Assembly (NCBI GenBank): GCA_963823675.1
Contig: CAWGMT010000012.1
Coordinates: 248,001-312,000 of the forward strand
Direction: 5' to 3'
DNA length: 64,000 nt
Source of the DNA: CAWGMT01 sp963823675
Lineage (GTDB): Bacteria; Planctomycetota; Planctomycetia; Isosphaerales; Isosphaeraceae
Of this stretch, positions 45,062 to 53,974 are shown piece by piece. The notes beneath the pieces were generated by a model that searched no databases, had not been told where the DNA came from, and saw only the letters and a program-made list of their open reading frames with translations. Each line of letters starts with the position of its first letter. Positions within the stretch are counted from its first letter, which is position 1. Position numbers and translations under genes: made by a program.

Positions 45062-45293
45062 GACAACAATCCCAACCGCACGGATTCGCCGAGAAACCGC
45101 GACATGTCGGTGGTCGCGATCGGCGTTGCCGTTCACCTCGGGAAGCGGCCCGACGCGCCCGGAAGTCGCGGTTAAACCATTGTTGGATATCGACCCTGGC
45201 CTTACGATACCCGTGGAATCGCGCGAATACAAGAAACTGTCGCAAGGAAATCGGGCGGCAGGCTTTGCCCCCAGGGCGGAACATGGCGGAGAA

Positions 45294-45404
45294 ACTCGTT
45301 CCCACGTCTGTGGGAATGCCGTCTATGACTCTCCGCGTCGTCTTGTCCCGGCAGAGGGCCGCAGAGTGGCCGGGGAGGCATTCCCACAGAGCGTGGGAAC
45401 GAGT
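45294..45404. repeat. REP-like inverted repeat, 27-bp arms
   Basis: Arms 45294-45320 (ACTCGTTCCCACG, TCTGTGGGAATGCC) and 45377-45404 pair over nearly all positions with one extra base. The phrase GTTCCCACG...GTGGGAATGCC is a widespread bacterial REP-like sequence. Confidence 0.7.
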
Positions 45405-45432
45405 CAAACCTATTCCCGCGCGGCGCCTAAAT

Positions 45433-45474
45433 GTCGCCTTTCGCTCCGCGAAAGGACGGTCTTTCGCGGAGCGA
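45433..45474. repeat. Hairpin GTCGCCTTTCG type with perfect 14-bp stem
   Basis: TCGCTCCGCGAAAG (45441-45454), centre GACGGT, CTTTCGCGGAGCGA (45461-45474), preceded by GTCGCCTT. A downstream GCGTCCCGATCC (45502-45513) is shared with the copy at 27837-27894. Confidence 0.7.
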
Positions 45475-45494
45475 ACGACGACTTTACCTGAAAA

Positions 45495-45929
45495 TTATTT
45501 GCGTCCCGATCCTGGGTGGGCCGCGACGATTGCTGTGTCGGAGTCACAAGGCCGGTGGTGCGGAAGAGTCGCGAAGCCGCGCGGCGCACTGAGCCGCCAC
45601 GCATCCTGAAGGAGCTCCCGAAGATCGTCCGGTTCGACGGTCGCGAGCCGTACCAGGACCCACGGATAGTTGAGGTAGTGGTCCGTGATAAAGAAGGTCT
45701 CCGGGTCGGCGTTGATCCTCATCTTACGCTGCTCGAAATCGATCTTGACCACCAGCGATTCGCCGTCCTGGTGCTTGCGGACGAACAGTTTCTTGCCCAC
45801 GTGGAACGCGGGGGTGCCATATGACGTTCCCTCCACCGCGCCCGGCAACGCGCGCGCGATTTCGCGGACCGTTTCGTATGTGACCGGCCCAGTCCCGCTC
45901 GAGAGTCGCTCTTTTCGTTTTCGTGTCAT
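45495..45929 (-). CDS. MmcQ/YjbR family DNA-binding protein
   Basis: 144 residues. ATG at 45929 chosen because the family starts about here; an upstream ATG at 46070 adds 47 residues without family features. YjbR/MmcQ (PF04237) phrases: YETVREIARALPGAVEGTSY, GTPAFHVGKKLFVRKHQDGE, VVKIDFEQRKMRINADPETF, FITDHYLNYPWVLVRL, PDDLRELLQDAWRLSAP. The fold resembles a double-wing DNA-binding domain, but no target is known. The C-terminal 15 residues are unlike the family and may be an extension. Intact. Confidence 0.85.
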   Translation of the reverse strand: MTRKRKERLSSGTGPVTYETVREIARALPGAVEGTSYGTPAFHVGKKLFVRKHQDGESLVVKIDFEQRKMRINADPETFFITDHYLNYPWVLVRLATVEPDDLRELLQDAWRLSAPRGFATLPHHRPCDSDTAIVAAHPGSGRK

Positions 45930-46082
45930 GATTGGTGAATCGGCCTGACCAGAATTGCCGCGTGCGGCATCGAATGCCCTCGGAGAGCCCCCACAAGGGG
46001 GCGCGTCGCCTGAGTGCCGCCGGCGGGGCAAAGCTCGACGAGCAAGAGAGTCCGGGGGTCGTTCGGTCATCTGGCTGAGAAT

Positions 46083-47838
46083 TCAAAAGAAACCGTGTTC
46101 GTAGGCGTAATACATCGCGAGTCCCAAAGCGATCCCTCCCAAGAGCGCTGCAGCGGCACGGATATTGAACCTGGGGCGATAGATTCGCATGAAATAAATC
46201 GTCATATCTCCAGGATATCTGTCCGCGGAGCGCCTTAGGGTGAACCTTGCAAGCTTGCAGTCCGTACCGTCCCGTTTCTTTATACGCGTATGCGGCACTG
46301 CTCTATCATTCGTTTCGTATACGTAATTCTCCATGAATAACCACCGCCACTCTGGCTTGGGCTTCTTAAACGAAAAAGTGTAATCAAAATCGTGAGATTC
46401 AATGCGAATTCCTTTGTACTGATCGAGTGGGCGGATCACGTACGGGCCGGACAGAATCGCTCCGTCCTCGCTTACTAGCAGTGATCCCGACGTTTTGAAC
46501 CCGACCTGCCACGCGTACGGCCTGCCGGCGGGGATGGTTGGAGGCACTTTCGTAGCCCGGCTGGTGAAGTTGACTTCGACGCAACCATGAATATGCCTCG
46601 TGTCCAGCGGTCCCATCTCATCCGACGCCTGACAATCCCATGCGCGCTTGACTTGCAACCGGTACTTTGCACTCATCTCAAGAGGAAGCCCTGTCGTATT
46701 TACACATTCGATGCGCAGGCGAATATCGAGCAACCGTTGTTCCTCCGGATGGCGCGCGTTTTCGCCTATGGTGACGGCGGCGCGGACGGTCGCTTGCAGG
46801 CTTCCTCCGCCTTCGTTCCTTGAATCTATAGGCCCTGACGTCTGCCTGTCGGCGTCGGTCGGAACGAGTAACGTTCGCAGACTTTCTGTGCCTTCGTTCC
46901 TTGAAACTGGAGGCGGTGACGTCTGCCTGTCGGCGTCGGTCGGAACGAGTAACACTTGCAGGCTTTTTCCGCCTCCGTCCCGCGAATCTGGTGGCGGTGA
47001 CGTCTGCGAGTCGGGGTCGGTCGGAAGGAGTGCATTGTCCGTGAGAAAATCGAACAGAAATTGGTGAACGGAATCACGAGTGCTTTGCGGCTTGCAGATG
47101 GTGCGGTGATCGGACTTCCATATGTGCTTGGGGGCTTCGAAATAACGCACGGCAGATTCTCTAGTGACCACTGGCTGTAGAAGACTCGGCAACCATTTCC
47201 AATGAATGATGAATCGGTTTTCGAAAAACTCGACTCCCGAAAGTCGGGGTATTCGCTGCTGGCGCCAGAGTTCATCGAAGTCCTTGTCCAAGAGCTCTAG
47301 GTACTGGTTCCCCAACGTGAGTTGCTCACCTTGCTTGTGCCTGTAAAAGGCGAGCAGACACCCAAGGGCGTTCGCGTACTTAGCTCCATATGATGGCGAC
47401 GCAATCAGCACGAGACCAACCTGTTTCTCTTTAAACTTCTCATAATTTGCTACCAAAAGGTCGCGTACGACGATTCCTCCCATGCTGTGGCATACAAACG
47501 TGATCTTTGTCTTTCCCATCACCGGCGGATGCCCATCCTCATCCCGTGCGTCGTAACCCCGCGAATACCTCGTTCGCGCAATCTTGAATCTCGTAGCTCC
47601 CGGCGTCTAGCGCAGTTCCATACCCGGCAAGATAGATCGCGATGTCCTGGAAACGATCATCCGATCGGATCAGCGCTGGCCAATAGCGATTGTTGGAGGG
47701 ATCTTTTCGGTCCTCATGAAGCCAGGCGCTTCTGCTATCGGACAACACTCCGTGAACAAAAACCAGGACTGCGTCCCATTCGGTGTAGTGGAACCAGAGG
47801 TTATTCGTTCCCGGTTCGGGCAGGCGTTCCAGACTCAT
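46083..47838 (-). pseudogene. Alpha/beta hydrolase (PGAP1/lipase-like) with tandem-repeat linker and C-terminal membrane anchor, one frame break
   Basis: Pieces joined give about 585 residues. The first, from ATG at 47838, reads WDAVLVFVHGVLSDSRSAWL and IAIYLAGYGTALDAGSYEIQ (beta strand 3 and the oxyanion-region HG). A break near 47540 precedes ITFVCHSMGGIVVRDLLVAN with nucleophile elbow C-H-S-M-G, and VGLVLIASPSYGAKYANALG. At 46794-47024 lies a 27-residue tandem repeat (see that entry). The remaining 230 residues hold a beta-rich region (YVIRPLDQYKGIRIESHDFD) and a C-terminal hydrophobic segment AAAALLGGIALGLAMYYAYE. The family acts on ester or amide bonds. Membrane-anchored lipase-like proteins with long C-terminal domains occur in bacterial conflict loci, but nothing here proves such a role. 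Confidence 0.7.
46794..47024 (-). repeat. Three tandem 81-bp (27-residue) units inside the hydrolase gene
   Basis: Protein units: PTDPDSQTSPPPDSRDGGG-KSLQVLLV, PTDADRQTSPPPVSRNEGT-ESLRTLLV and PTDADRQTSGPIDSRNEGG-GSLQ; the last is shortened. Consensus PTDADRQTSPPxxSRNEG.xSLxxLLV. Proline/aspartate-rich, so probably a flexible linker. Copy number should be checked, since such tandem repeats vary and are easily misassembled. Confidence 0.85.
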
Positions 47839-48172
47839 TGGCGGCCAACCTTATGAGAGCCTCGGCCGAAAAAACCGCACCGAAAGCCAGGTGATCCATA
47901 GGTGGGGCACGAAACCCAAAATCCGAAACTGCCGCAACGATCCGACGTGGCGGCGGCACAGCGACCGGCAACGCGATCGGGCCGGCAAGAAGCGGAGTCC
48001 CAGCGCCGCGGACCTGTACCGACAGGCGCGACGCGGCGGCATCGTTCATTATTTTGGCGGGATGGGGAGAACGCAACAGTCGAGTTTGAATGAGTTGTTT
48101 TCTTCCATTGGATTCGCCTGCCGATCGTGCCTCCGTTTTTGGCGCGGACGCGACTTTCTGACCCTCCCAGAA
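47839..48172. other. Intergenic stretch, nothing recognised
   Basis: 334 bases between the hydrolase and the next minus-strand gene. A plus-strand frame is open through part of it (RDRAGKKRSPSAADLYRQAR) but has no start context, no hydrophobic or domain pattern, and I see no repeat or promoter consensus. Confidence 0.4.
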
Positions 48173-48580
48173 CTACCCCCGGTACCACCATCCCCCGCCC
48201 AGATAAACATCGAAGGTCACTCCCACGATCGGGCCGTGCGTATTCCGTCTTGCGCTGGGAAGGACCCGGACGAAGCCGGTAGAGGGCCAGCGCGTGTCGG
48301 TCATCAGGCCGGGGTAGCCTGATACGGGGTCGACGCCCGAGCGGACCACCAGGAACAAGCCGGCGCGTTGTGGCCAGACGACGGTCTTCCCGGCGGCAAC
48401 CTGATCGGGAACACGAGCCACCGGGCGCCGATCGAGGAGAAGACGGGGATGGACAACGCGGCCAGGATCACGTCCAGCACGCGAGGGAGGCGCAAGCAGG
48501 GCTGCCGCCACCGCGATGGCGATCATGAGACCACCGATTGTGAGCCGCCCGCGGGGCTGCCGCAGAACCGAGGCGTTCAT
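48173..48580 (-). pseudogene. Planctomycete small membrane protein, two compensating frame breaks
   Basis: Opens MNASVLRQPRGRLTIGGLMI, AIAVAAALL, the phrase seen at the N-terminus of many planctomycete inner-membrane proteins. From about 48490 to 48410 another frame gives LRLPRVLDVILAALSIPVFS, SIGARWLVFP, which reads as a second membrane helix; then the first frame resumes with VAAGKTVVWPQRAGLFLVVR and GFVRVLPSARRNTHGPIVGV, ending YLGGGWWYRG. The two frame changes cancel. The function is unknown. It was recovered by comparing hydrophobicity in all three frames. Confidence 0.5.
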
Positions 48581-48671
48581 GGTGTTGACCGGCGACTTCC
48601 GGTTCTGAGCGAACAGGTGTGCAACGCCCTAGTTATCTTACCGAACCGGATTTGACCTCATCAAGCAGTAC

Positions 48672-49286
48672 TCACTTCACCGCGACCCCCCGGTACATCG
48701 ACCCATGTGTCCTGGGTGTCTTGTCAAGGAGGAACCGCTCCAGCGCGACGTTCCGAAATGGTTGGCTGCGGATCACTGCGTCGACATCCACGTCCAGCCG
48801 ACAGCCGTCCCCGATCAGCCGCTGGATGGGGTTAAGCCGCCGCTGCCAGCGCCGAACGCCCGGGTCATCGCTCAATCCGTGCTCGAGGAAGACGAACTGG
48901 CCGCCTGGCCGCAAGGCCCGATAGACCTCCGAAACCGCTTGCGCCGCGTCCGGGATGCTGCAAAGCGTCCAGGTGCTCACAACCCAGTCGAAGGTCTCCG
49001 GTTCAAACGGTAAGCCCTCCGCGCTCTGAGTATGCAGATCGACCTCGATGCGGCTTTGCGCGATCCTTTTCCGAGCCAGCCGATTCATCCCCTCGCCGGG
49101 ATCGACGGCGGCGATCCGCCGGACCTGGCTCGAATAATGTCCCAGGTTCAGCCCCGTGCCAAACCCAATCTCGAGCACCTCGCCTCCCACCTGGGCGAGT
49201 GCCTCCCCGCGCAGGGCGGCCATCTTGGGGTCGCTCATCGCCCATTCGCAGAGACGGGGGAAAATCACTCGGGAGTAGAAGCCCAT
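48672..49286 (-). CDS. Class I SAM-dependent methyltransferase (PF08241 type)
   Basis: 204 residues from ATG at 49286 (MGFYSRVIFPRLCEWAMSDP); an upstream ATG at 49385 adds a tail absent from the family. Motif I GGEVLEIGFGTGLNLGHYSS, acidic residue in IAAVDPGEGMNRLARK, SAEGLPFEPETFDWVVSTWT (motif II/III), and ALRPGGQFVFLEHGLSDDPG. Family members methylate small molecules such as quinones or lipids; ubiE-like. Intact. It is the third minus-strand gene after the ATPase and its partner, with a 74-bp gap, so it may be in their operon or just neighbouring. Confidence 0.88.
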   Translation of the reverse strand: MGFYSRVIFPRLCEWAMSDPKMAALRGEALAQVGGEVLEIGFGTGLNLGHYSSQVRRIAAVDPGEGMNRLARKRIAQSRIEVDLHTQSAEGLPFEPETFDWVVSTWTLCSIPDAAQAVSEVYRALRPGGQFVFLEHGLSDDPGVRRWQRRLNPIQRLIGDGCRLDVDVDAVIRSQPFRNVALERFLLDKTPRTHGSMYRGVAVK

Positions 49287-49360
49287 GGGTCTATGTCCCG
49301 GTTGGTCATGCGCCGTGTTGGGCCTCGGTGGCGTGTCGAAAGCAACACGCCAAAACCGTC

Positions 49361-50224
49361 TTACAGGTTCCGCAGGATACGGCATCTTGGCCCCGGGAAT
49401 CTCACTCGCGGATCGGCGTGCGTGGAGCTGACAAATGGTAGCGGACTGTTCAGTGCTTCCGCAAGGTCGTCCACAAAAGCATGGAGAAACGGGCAGTGAG
49501 GCGACGGACCAAACAACTGGGCCCAGTCGAGCGATCCGAGGGCTTCCACACCATTGTCCGTCTCCTTGTATCGTCTCCGCTTGTCGCCGAGAGTCGGGTC
49601 ACAGAGGTATCGAAGATAGTCCTTAGGGTGGAACTCGCGGTTGGGCATATCCGCGATTTGGTTCGTTCCGGGAGGCAGAGCCAGGAACTCCCGATCGACC
49701 GTGCGGAAGTGTTCAAGGTCGAGGTCGGCGGGTAACTGGTGCGGTCGGGCCACTCTCGCCCGCTGCAACGCGGCCGGGTCTCCGAAGAAATAGGCTTCGG
49801 TCATCGGGCGGAACAGATGAAATGAACACCGCTCGCGAACCTCGCGGCGTCTTTCCTCGGTTTGTTGGGGCCAGGCCCGGCCAATGTACGAGTCCACGGC
49901 GCCCCGAAATAAATTGAGTACAAGGTCAGGCTGGTGCTGATTGCAAAGTTCCAGGTCTTCCACGACGTACGCGAAGTCGATTTTTTGCCCACGCCGGCCC
50001 GGAAAGATCGCGTTCACCAGTTCCGCCGCGAGTTCGTCGAGATTGGACGGAACGGGACCTGGACGAGCCGCGGCGAGGGACGCAACGTCTCGCGAGGTGA
50101 AGCCATCCACGTGCCTTTCTGGCGGCCGCGCGACAAAGAGGTGATCCGGAAAAGCTGTAGCCAACGCGGAACCAAGCGCGCGATGCTCCATGGCACCGGT
50201 TGGAATCAAGGCAACGACAGCCAT
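49361..50224 (-). CDS. Unrecognised acidic-motif protein, partner of AAA ATPase (possibly TOPRIM-like)
   Basis: 287 residues, intact, start 26 bp after the ATPase stop. It opens MAVVALIPTGAMEHRALGSA with an early Glu (13) in a strand-turn-helix, then KIDFAYVVEDLELCNQHQPD (acidic cluster E89, D90, E92), then SFHLFRPMTEAYFFGDPAAL with a conserved-looking EAY-(F/W)-F-x-D phrase like the EAWLLAD of DUF4276/OLD-type TOPRIM proteins. Those three acidic positions are the layout of a TOPRIM catalytic site, but spacing and residues are only loosely right, so this is inference. The C-terminal half is helical with GVEALGSLDWAQLFGPSPHC. I know of no firm family name for it. Co-transcribed with an ATPase, it would be the effector in a two-gene defence system. 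Confidence 0.65.
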   Translation of the reverse strand: MAVVALIPTGAMEHRALGSALATAFPDHLFVARPPERHVDGFTSRDVASLAAARPGPVPSNLDELAAELVNAIFPGRRGQKIDFAYVVEDLELCNQHQPDLVLNLFRGAVDSYIGRAWPQQTEERRREVRERCSFHLFRPMTEAYFFGDPAALQRARVARPHQLPADLDLEHFRTVDREFLALPPGTNQIADMPNREFHPKDYLRYLCDPTLGDKRRRYKETDNGVEALGSLDWAQLFGPSPHCPFLHAFVDDLAEALNSPLPFVSSTHADPRVRFPGPRCRILRNL

Positions 50225-50250
50225 CTTCGCACCGCCTGTCGGTCGCTCCG

Positions 50251-51420
50251 CTAACGGGCGGCTCCGACAGCCCGTCCATGCTGTCCGCCGAATTCCCCAT
50301 GCTCGAAGAGCCTACCCAGTGAGAAGCGAGCGAGCCAGTCCGGCTCGTACAATTCCGTGAGGGGAACGGGTCGCATTTCGAGTCCGTGCTCCATGACGAA
50401 CACGGAGCTGGGATGTTCCTTGAACTCATCGAGAAGTACTGGAGAGTGGGAAGCCAGGCACACGATCAGGTCGCGCTCTTCGGTCCAGTCCCGAAACGCC
50501 TGGGTTAACGCGCGGATGGCGTAAGGGTGTAGGTCGTTACCGAAATCATCGATGGCTATCAGCGAGCCTTTCGGAGCACCGGCAACCGCCGTGAGATGGA
50601 GCAATCCGGTGATACATCCATCGGGGGCCAGTGCCAAGGGACAGGGATGGTTCGACTTCGGGTCGATCACGTCCACCGTGATCGTGAGGCCTGCCACATG
50701 AAAGTCCAGTTCCGCGAACACCTCGGGGAACGCGGATCGCAAGCTCGTAACGACAAACTCATATTGCGGTCTGAGGTCGCGGCGGTCGCGCCAGTTCCGC
50801 AAGACAGCGAACACATTCTGCCCGGCAGGATGCAAGTAGAGGTCGCCGCTCTGTCGTGAGCCGTTAGTCTGAAGGCCCCAGAGGTTGTAACTGCGGTAGA
50901 CGCGCGCGCTGGTCAGGGCGCGAACGAGAGGGCTCAATTCTTCCGCGGCGTCCGCCTCGGCTGCGATCCGAATGGCGAGACGCTCCTCACGATCAGCAAT
51001 CGGACGCTCATCACCGCGGTAGACGAGCCGGTTGGACAACGCCGCGCGGGAAAGAATAACTTCGTCCCCCCGCGTTACCCTTTCCCCGAGCCGCTCCGAT
51101 AGGGTCGGCCCTTGGGCGGTTAGCTGCAATTCCCAGCGTAAATCGCCTACTGTGAGTGCCGCGAGAACCGGTTCCTCTTCTGGCGCTTCCCAGGACCGCA
51201 AGCCATACACGCCCCCGATGTGATCGATCGCACTCGGAGCGCTCCGGAGGTAGGCGTTCCGCAAGAATTCGAGAAGCGTTAGCAAGGTGGTCTTGCCGGC
51301 ACCGTTGGGCCCGACCACCACACAGACACCAGAAGGCGTCCAGCAGGTCCGGCGCAGTGCCCGAAAATTCTGAGTCTCAACCGTGATGGACAACGGCTCG
51401 TGGTTGCTCGGCTCCGACAT
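50251..51420 (-). CDS. AAA/ABC-type ATPase of the AAA_15/AAA_21 (OLD, RecF-like) class
   Basis: 389 residues, intact. Walker A VVGPNGAGKTTLLTLL (37-45 core), followed by a strand-rich insert (residues 85-260), then Walker B SLIAIDDFGNDLHPYAIRAL (287-300) with Asp in place of the usual catalytic Glu (IDD where relatives have IDE), and switch His in CLASHSPVLLDEF (about 323-327). The signature loop is degenerate (LALAPDGCITGLLHLT). This is the class of ATPases in antiphage systems such as PARIS, OLD/Gabija-like and Septu-like pairs, where an ATPase senses phage and activates a nuclease partner. Here the partner follows 26 bp downstream on the same strand. No phage or conjugation genes are near. 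The class is clear; the defence role is inference. Confidence 0.85.
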   Translation of the reverse strand: MSEPSNHEPLSITVETQNFRALRRTCWTPSGVCVVVGPNGAGKTTLLTLLEFLRNAYLRSAPSAIDHIGGVYGLRSWEAPEEEPVLAALTVGDLRWELQLTAQGPTLSERLGERVTRGDEVILSRAALSNRLVYRGDERPIADREERLAIRIAAEADAAEELSPLVRALTSARVYRSYNLWGLQTNGSRQSGDLYLHPAGQNVFAVLRNWRDRRDLRPQYEFVVTSLRSAFPEVFAELDFHVAGLTITVDVIDPKSNHPCPLALAPDGCITGLLHLTAVAGAPKGSLIAIDDFGNDLHPYAIRALTQAFRDWTEERDLIVCLASHSPVLLDEFKEHPSSVFVMEHGLEMRPVPLTELYEPDWLARFSLGRLFEHGEFGGQHGRAVGAAR

Positions 51421-51725
51421 AGTAAATCCTTACGGCAGCAGCGGCCGTGGGCGGATCAGAATAGCGAAGGCTCGTCTCTACCCGTTGCTCCAGGACGCCA
51501 ATTACACCAGGAGCAGGCGAGCGAATTCGTGATTCATTATCGCAGAATGAGGAGCTTTCGTCACGGCGGTTGCTGCGGTTTAAAATGCACCCGCGCGTTT
51601 AAGGGCGATGCCGAGGTGGTCGCGCTCGCCGGGGAGTTTGTGTGCGTCGGGATCATCTGGGCGATCAGCATTCAAGCCAGTGTTTCGACCTCCGCGGCCC
51701 GCAGCTACCGGCAATTCTCCCGCTC
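51421..51725. other. Intergenic stretch upstream of ATPase operon
   Basis: 305 bases. Probably contains the ATPase promoter (minus strand) and, on the plus strand, a short thioredoxin-like relic at about 51574-51660. Confidence 0.4.
51574..51660 (+). pseudogene. Possible thioredoxin-like domain fragment
   Basis: A plus-strand frame reads CTRAFKGDAEVVALAGEFVC, VGII. A phrase FxDPEVVxLxxEFVCVRI occurs in planctomycete secreted thioredoxin-like proteins just after the active-site region. Only about 25 residues remain. Weak. Confidence 0.3.
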
Positions 51726-53834
51726 TTATCCCGGCGGCTTCTCGATCCGGATGTCGCCCAGGTCAACGGTCTCGCCCGGTTTGACGGTGAACTCCTTGCG
51801 AAGCTCGGGACCGGTCGCACCGCGGGCGGCCGTCGTGTAGTCGATGAAGCGATATGTCGCGCCCGGAATCAGGACGGGGAGCGTGATGCGGCCGCTGGCA
51901 TCGGAGACCGGCTCGCCCGTGTAGTTGCTGGGATCAACGCGTTCCAGGCTGTCTTCGTCGGCAAACAGGAGGTCGGGCTTGTTGCTCACGCGACTAAAGG
52001 GCGGGCCTGGCGTGACGACCATCGTGACGCGAAGGATAATGGTCCCAGGGATCGATTGTGCCATGACCGGCTTGCCACCCGGATCGACCAGCCGTCCCTT
52101 GGCGGCGCCGCAGGGTTCGAGCCGGACGGTGACCGGTCCGCTGGCCGCCGACTTGCCCGATAGGTTGACGGCGGTGCCCAGCTTGCGCTTCGGCTCCAGG
52201 AAGTAGACCGGGGTCTGCGTATCGGGGTCGAGCCCGTGGATCTCGAAACGACCGTTCCGCACATTGCCGTGGTGGCCCCCGGTCCAGATCCGCGGCACTC
52301 CCGATCGCGGGTCGAGGATGACCCGGCTAAACATCCAGGCGTCCCGGACGGCCTGGCCATCCGGCCCGACAACCTGGCCCGTCACCGTTGCGCCAGGGCG
52401 GAGCACCAGGTTGACGGCCATACTCTCAACGCCTGGCTTCAGGTTGACGAAGGTACTGGCGTGCGAATAGAGCCGCCGGCCGCGGGGCCGGCCTGCGTTC
52501 AAGGTGTTCGAAGCGATGGCCTGGAGCACGTGATCGTCGCCAGGTCCCATGACGAAGAGGTAACCCGGGCTGGAAGCGACGCCGAGTCGAAACGAGCCAT
52601 CGGATGCGGTGCTGGGGACGATGCTCTCGTTTTCGCGATTCTGCTGCTCTGCGCTCGCGACGAAGGCGATTGTCGCCCCCGGGATGGGCTTGGCGGAGCC
52701 CTCCTCGGTGACCTTGCCCTGGATCGATACGCCCCGCGGCAACGCCAGCTCGACCAACTGCTCGAGCGCGCCCTTGGGCCACTCGATACGCTTGCGGGCG
52801 GTCAGGTAGGGCTGACCCTCCGGGGGATAGGCCGTGAAGCCGTAGGAGCGGTCGGCCGGCGGCGGATTCACGCGGAACCGCCCAAGGGCGTCGGTCTCGA
52901 AATCGGAAAGGATGCCTACCCTCCCATGGCTGGCCATGAGCTGCAGCAGCGCATGAGGAACCGGCTTGCCCGTGTCGGCGTACGTCACGCGGCCGCTGAC
53001 GACCTGAGCCGGAACGAGCGCCGCGGTCATTGACTTCGATTCCGAGGCACTGTCGGTCTTGACCTCGATTCTCTGGAGGGCGAATCGCGGGTCATGGACC
53101 GTGAGGACCGCAATCAGGTCCCGGCCCACGCCGCGCAGGGTGAAACGGCCCTCCGCGTCGGTCGTCACCGGCTTGGGCCAGGCCGGGATTTCATGAGCAC
53201 GCACGCCCCAGTAGGCGATGCCATCGAAGGCGCCGGAAACCCTTCGCGGCACCCGCGGGAGGTCGCGACGGATCGACCCGACCGAAAGAGGGACGTCCGG
53301 AACGGGCCGGCTTTGCAGGTCGAACAGTCGCCCGTGGATGACTTGCTCCGGACGGAGCGAAATCTCCGCGGTCGGCTCTTCGTCGTCAGGGTCGAGCGTG
53401 ACCCAGCCGGCGCCATGGCCGGGCGCTGAAGCGACGGCGCCGAAGGCCTCTTCGTGCAACGATGACGTGCGGGTCGCATCGATTCGGAACCGCCCTGAGT
53501 CGTCGGCGCGTGCGTTACCGATCGGGATCTGACGCCTTCCTGAAAAATAGGGTACGCGCCCGCGCGGCAGGCTCCGTGCGTAAACCACGACGGTTGCGCC
53601 CGGCACCGCTTTACCGTTGGGGTCGAGCACGCGGCCGACCACGAACATCCGTCCCGGCGCCGGAGTCAGGTTCGCATCGTGCGGCTTCGCGGCGGCCGGC
53701 GATTGCTGCCCCGGAGGGGAACTCCGCGGTTCCTCCGTCGTCGCCAGGCCGTGAGCCAGATCGCCCGCGCTGGCGGGTGTTGCAGCGAGGAACAGCAAGG
53801 TCAGGCCGATGAATCTGGGCTTCTGGGTGAACAT
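51726..53834 (-). CDS. Secreted carboxypeptidase-regulatory-like (CarboxypepD_reg) protein
   Basis: 702 residues from ATG at 53834 with a signal peptide (MFTQKPRFIGLTLLFLAATP, cleavage near ASAG); an upstream ATG at 53948 adds 38 residues before the signal and is unlikely. At least five beta-sandwich repeats with the pattern VxGRVxDPxGKPVPGAxVxV: VVGRVLDPNGKAVPGATVVV (about 65), VIHGRLFDLQSRPVPDVPLS, VVSGRVTYADTGKPVPHALL, IQGKVTEEGSAKPIPGATIA and VTGQVVGPDGQAVRDAWMFS. TDAEGRFTLRGVGRDL and TDALGRFRVNPPP are the companion phrases. Known: such domains bind surfaces or saccharides and are plentiful in planctomycetes; substrate unknown. Intact. Confidence 0.88.
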   Translation of the reverse strand: MFTQKPRFIGLTLLFLAATPASAGDLAHGLATTEEPRSSPPGQQSPAAAKPHDANLTPAPGRMFVVGRVLDPNGKAVPGATVVVYARSLPRGRVPYFSGRRQIPIGNARADDSGRFRIDATRTSSLHEEAFGAVASAPGHGAGWVTLDPDDEEPTAEISLRPEQVIHGRLFDLQSRPVPDVPLSVGSIRRDLPRVPRRVSGAFDGIAYWGVRAHEIPAWPKPVTTDAEGRFTLRGVGRDLIAVLTVHDPRFALQRIEVKTDSASESKSMTAALVPAQVVSGRVTYADTGKPVPHALLQLMASHGRVGILSDFETDALGRFRVNPPPADRSYGFTAYPPEGQPYLTARKRIEWPKGALEQLVELALPRGVSIQGKVTEEGSAKPIPGATIAFVASAEQQNRENESIVPSTASDGSFRLGVASSPGYLFVMGPGDDHVLQAIASNTLNAGRPRGRRLYSHASTFVNLKPGVESMAVNLVLRPGATVTGQVVGPDGQAVRDAWMFSRVILDPRSGVPRIWTGGHHGNVRNGRFEIHGLDPDTQTPVYFLEPKRKLGTAVNLSGKSAASGPVTVRLEPCGAAKGRLVDPGGKPVMAQSIPGTIILRVTMVVTPGPPFSRVSNKPDLLFADEDSLERVDPSNYTGEPVSDASGRITLPVLIPGATYRFIDYTTAARGATGPELRKEFTVKPGETVDLGDIRIEKPPG

Positions 53835-53974
53835 GGCTCGGAGGACCTCAGGGGTAAGGGCGCGCAAAACAGTAGCTTGCCGATGTCGGCGTCTTGAATC
53901 ACGGGGGTCAATTTCGGAGTTTGCACCGGGTAGGACATGCGTGGACATTCCGTCAGCGGGCTCTCCGCCGGACG

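Larger units (their letters stand above)
45062..45494. other. Intergenic stretch with two palindromic elements
   Basis: 433 bases without a gene, between two minus-strand genes; holds an inverted repeat at 45294-45404 and a hairpin at 45433-45474. Confidence 0.6.

Noticed and set aside
46794..47024. Tandem 81-bp units as a CRISPR array
   Set aside because: No alternation of a short repeat with unlike spacers; the units are in frame inside a coding gene.
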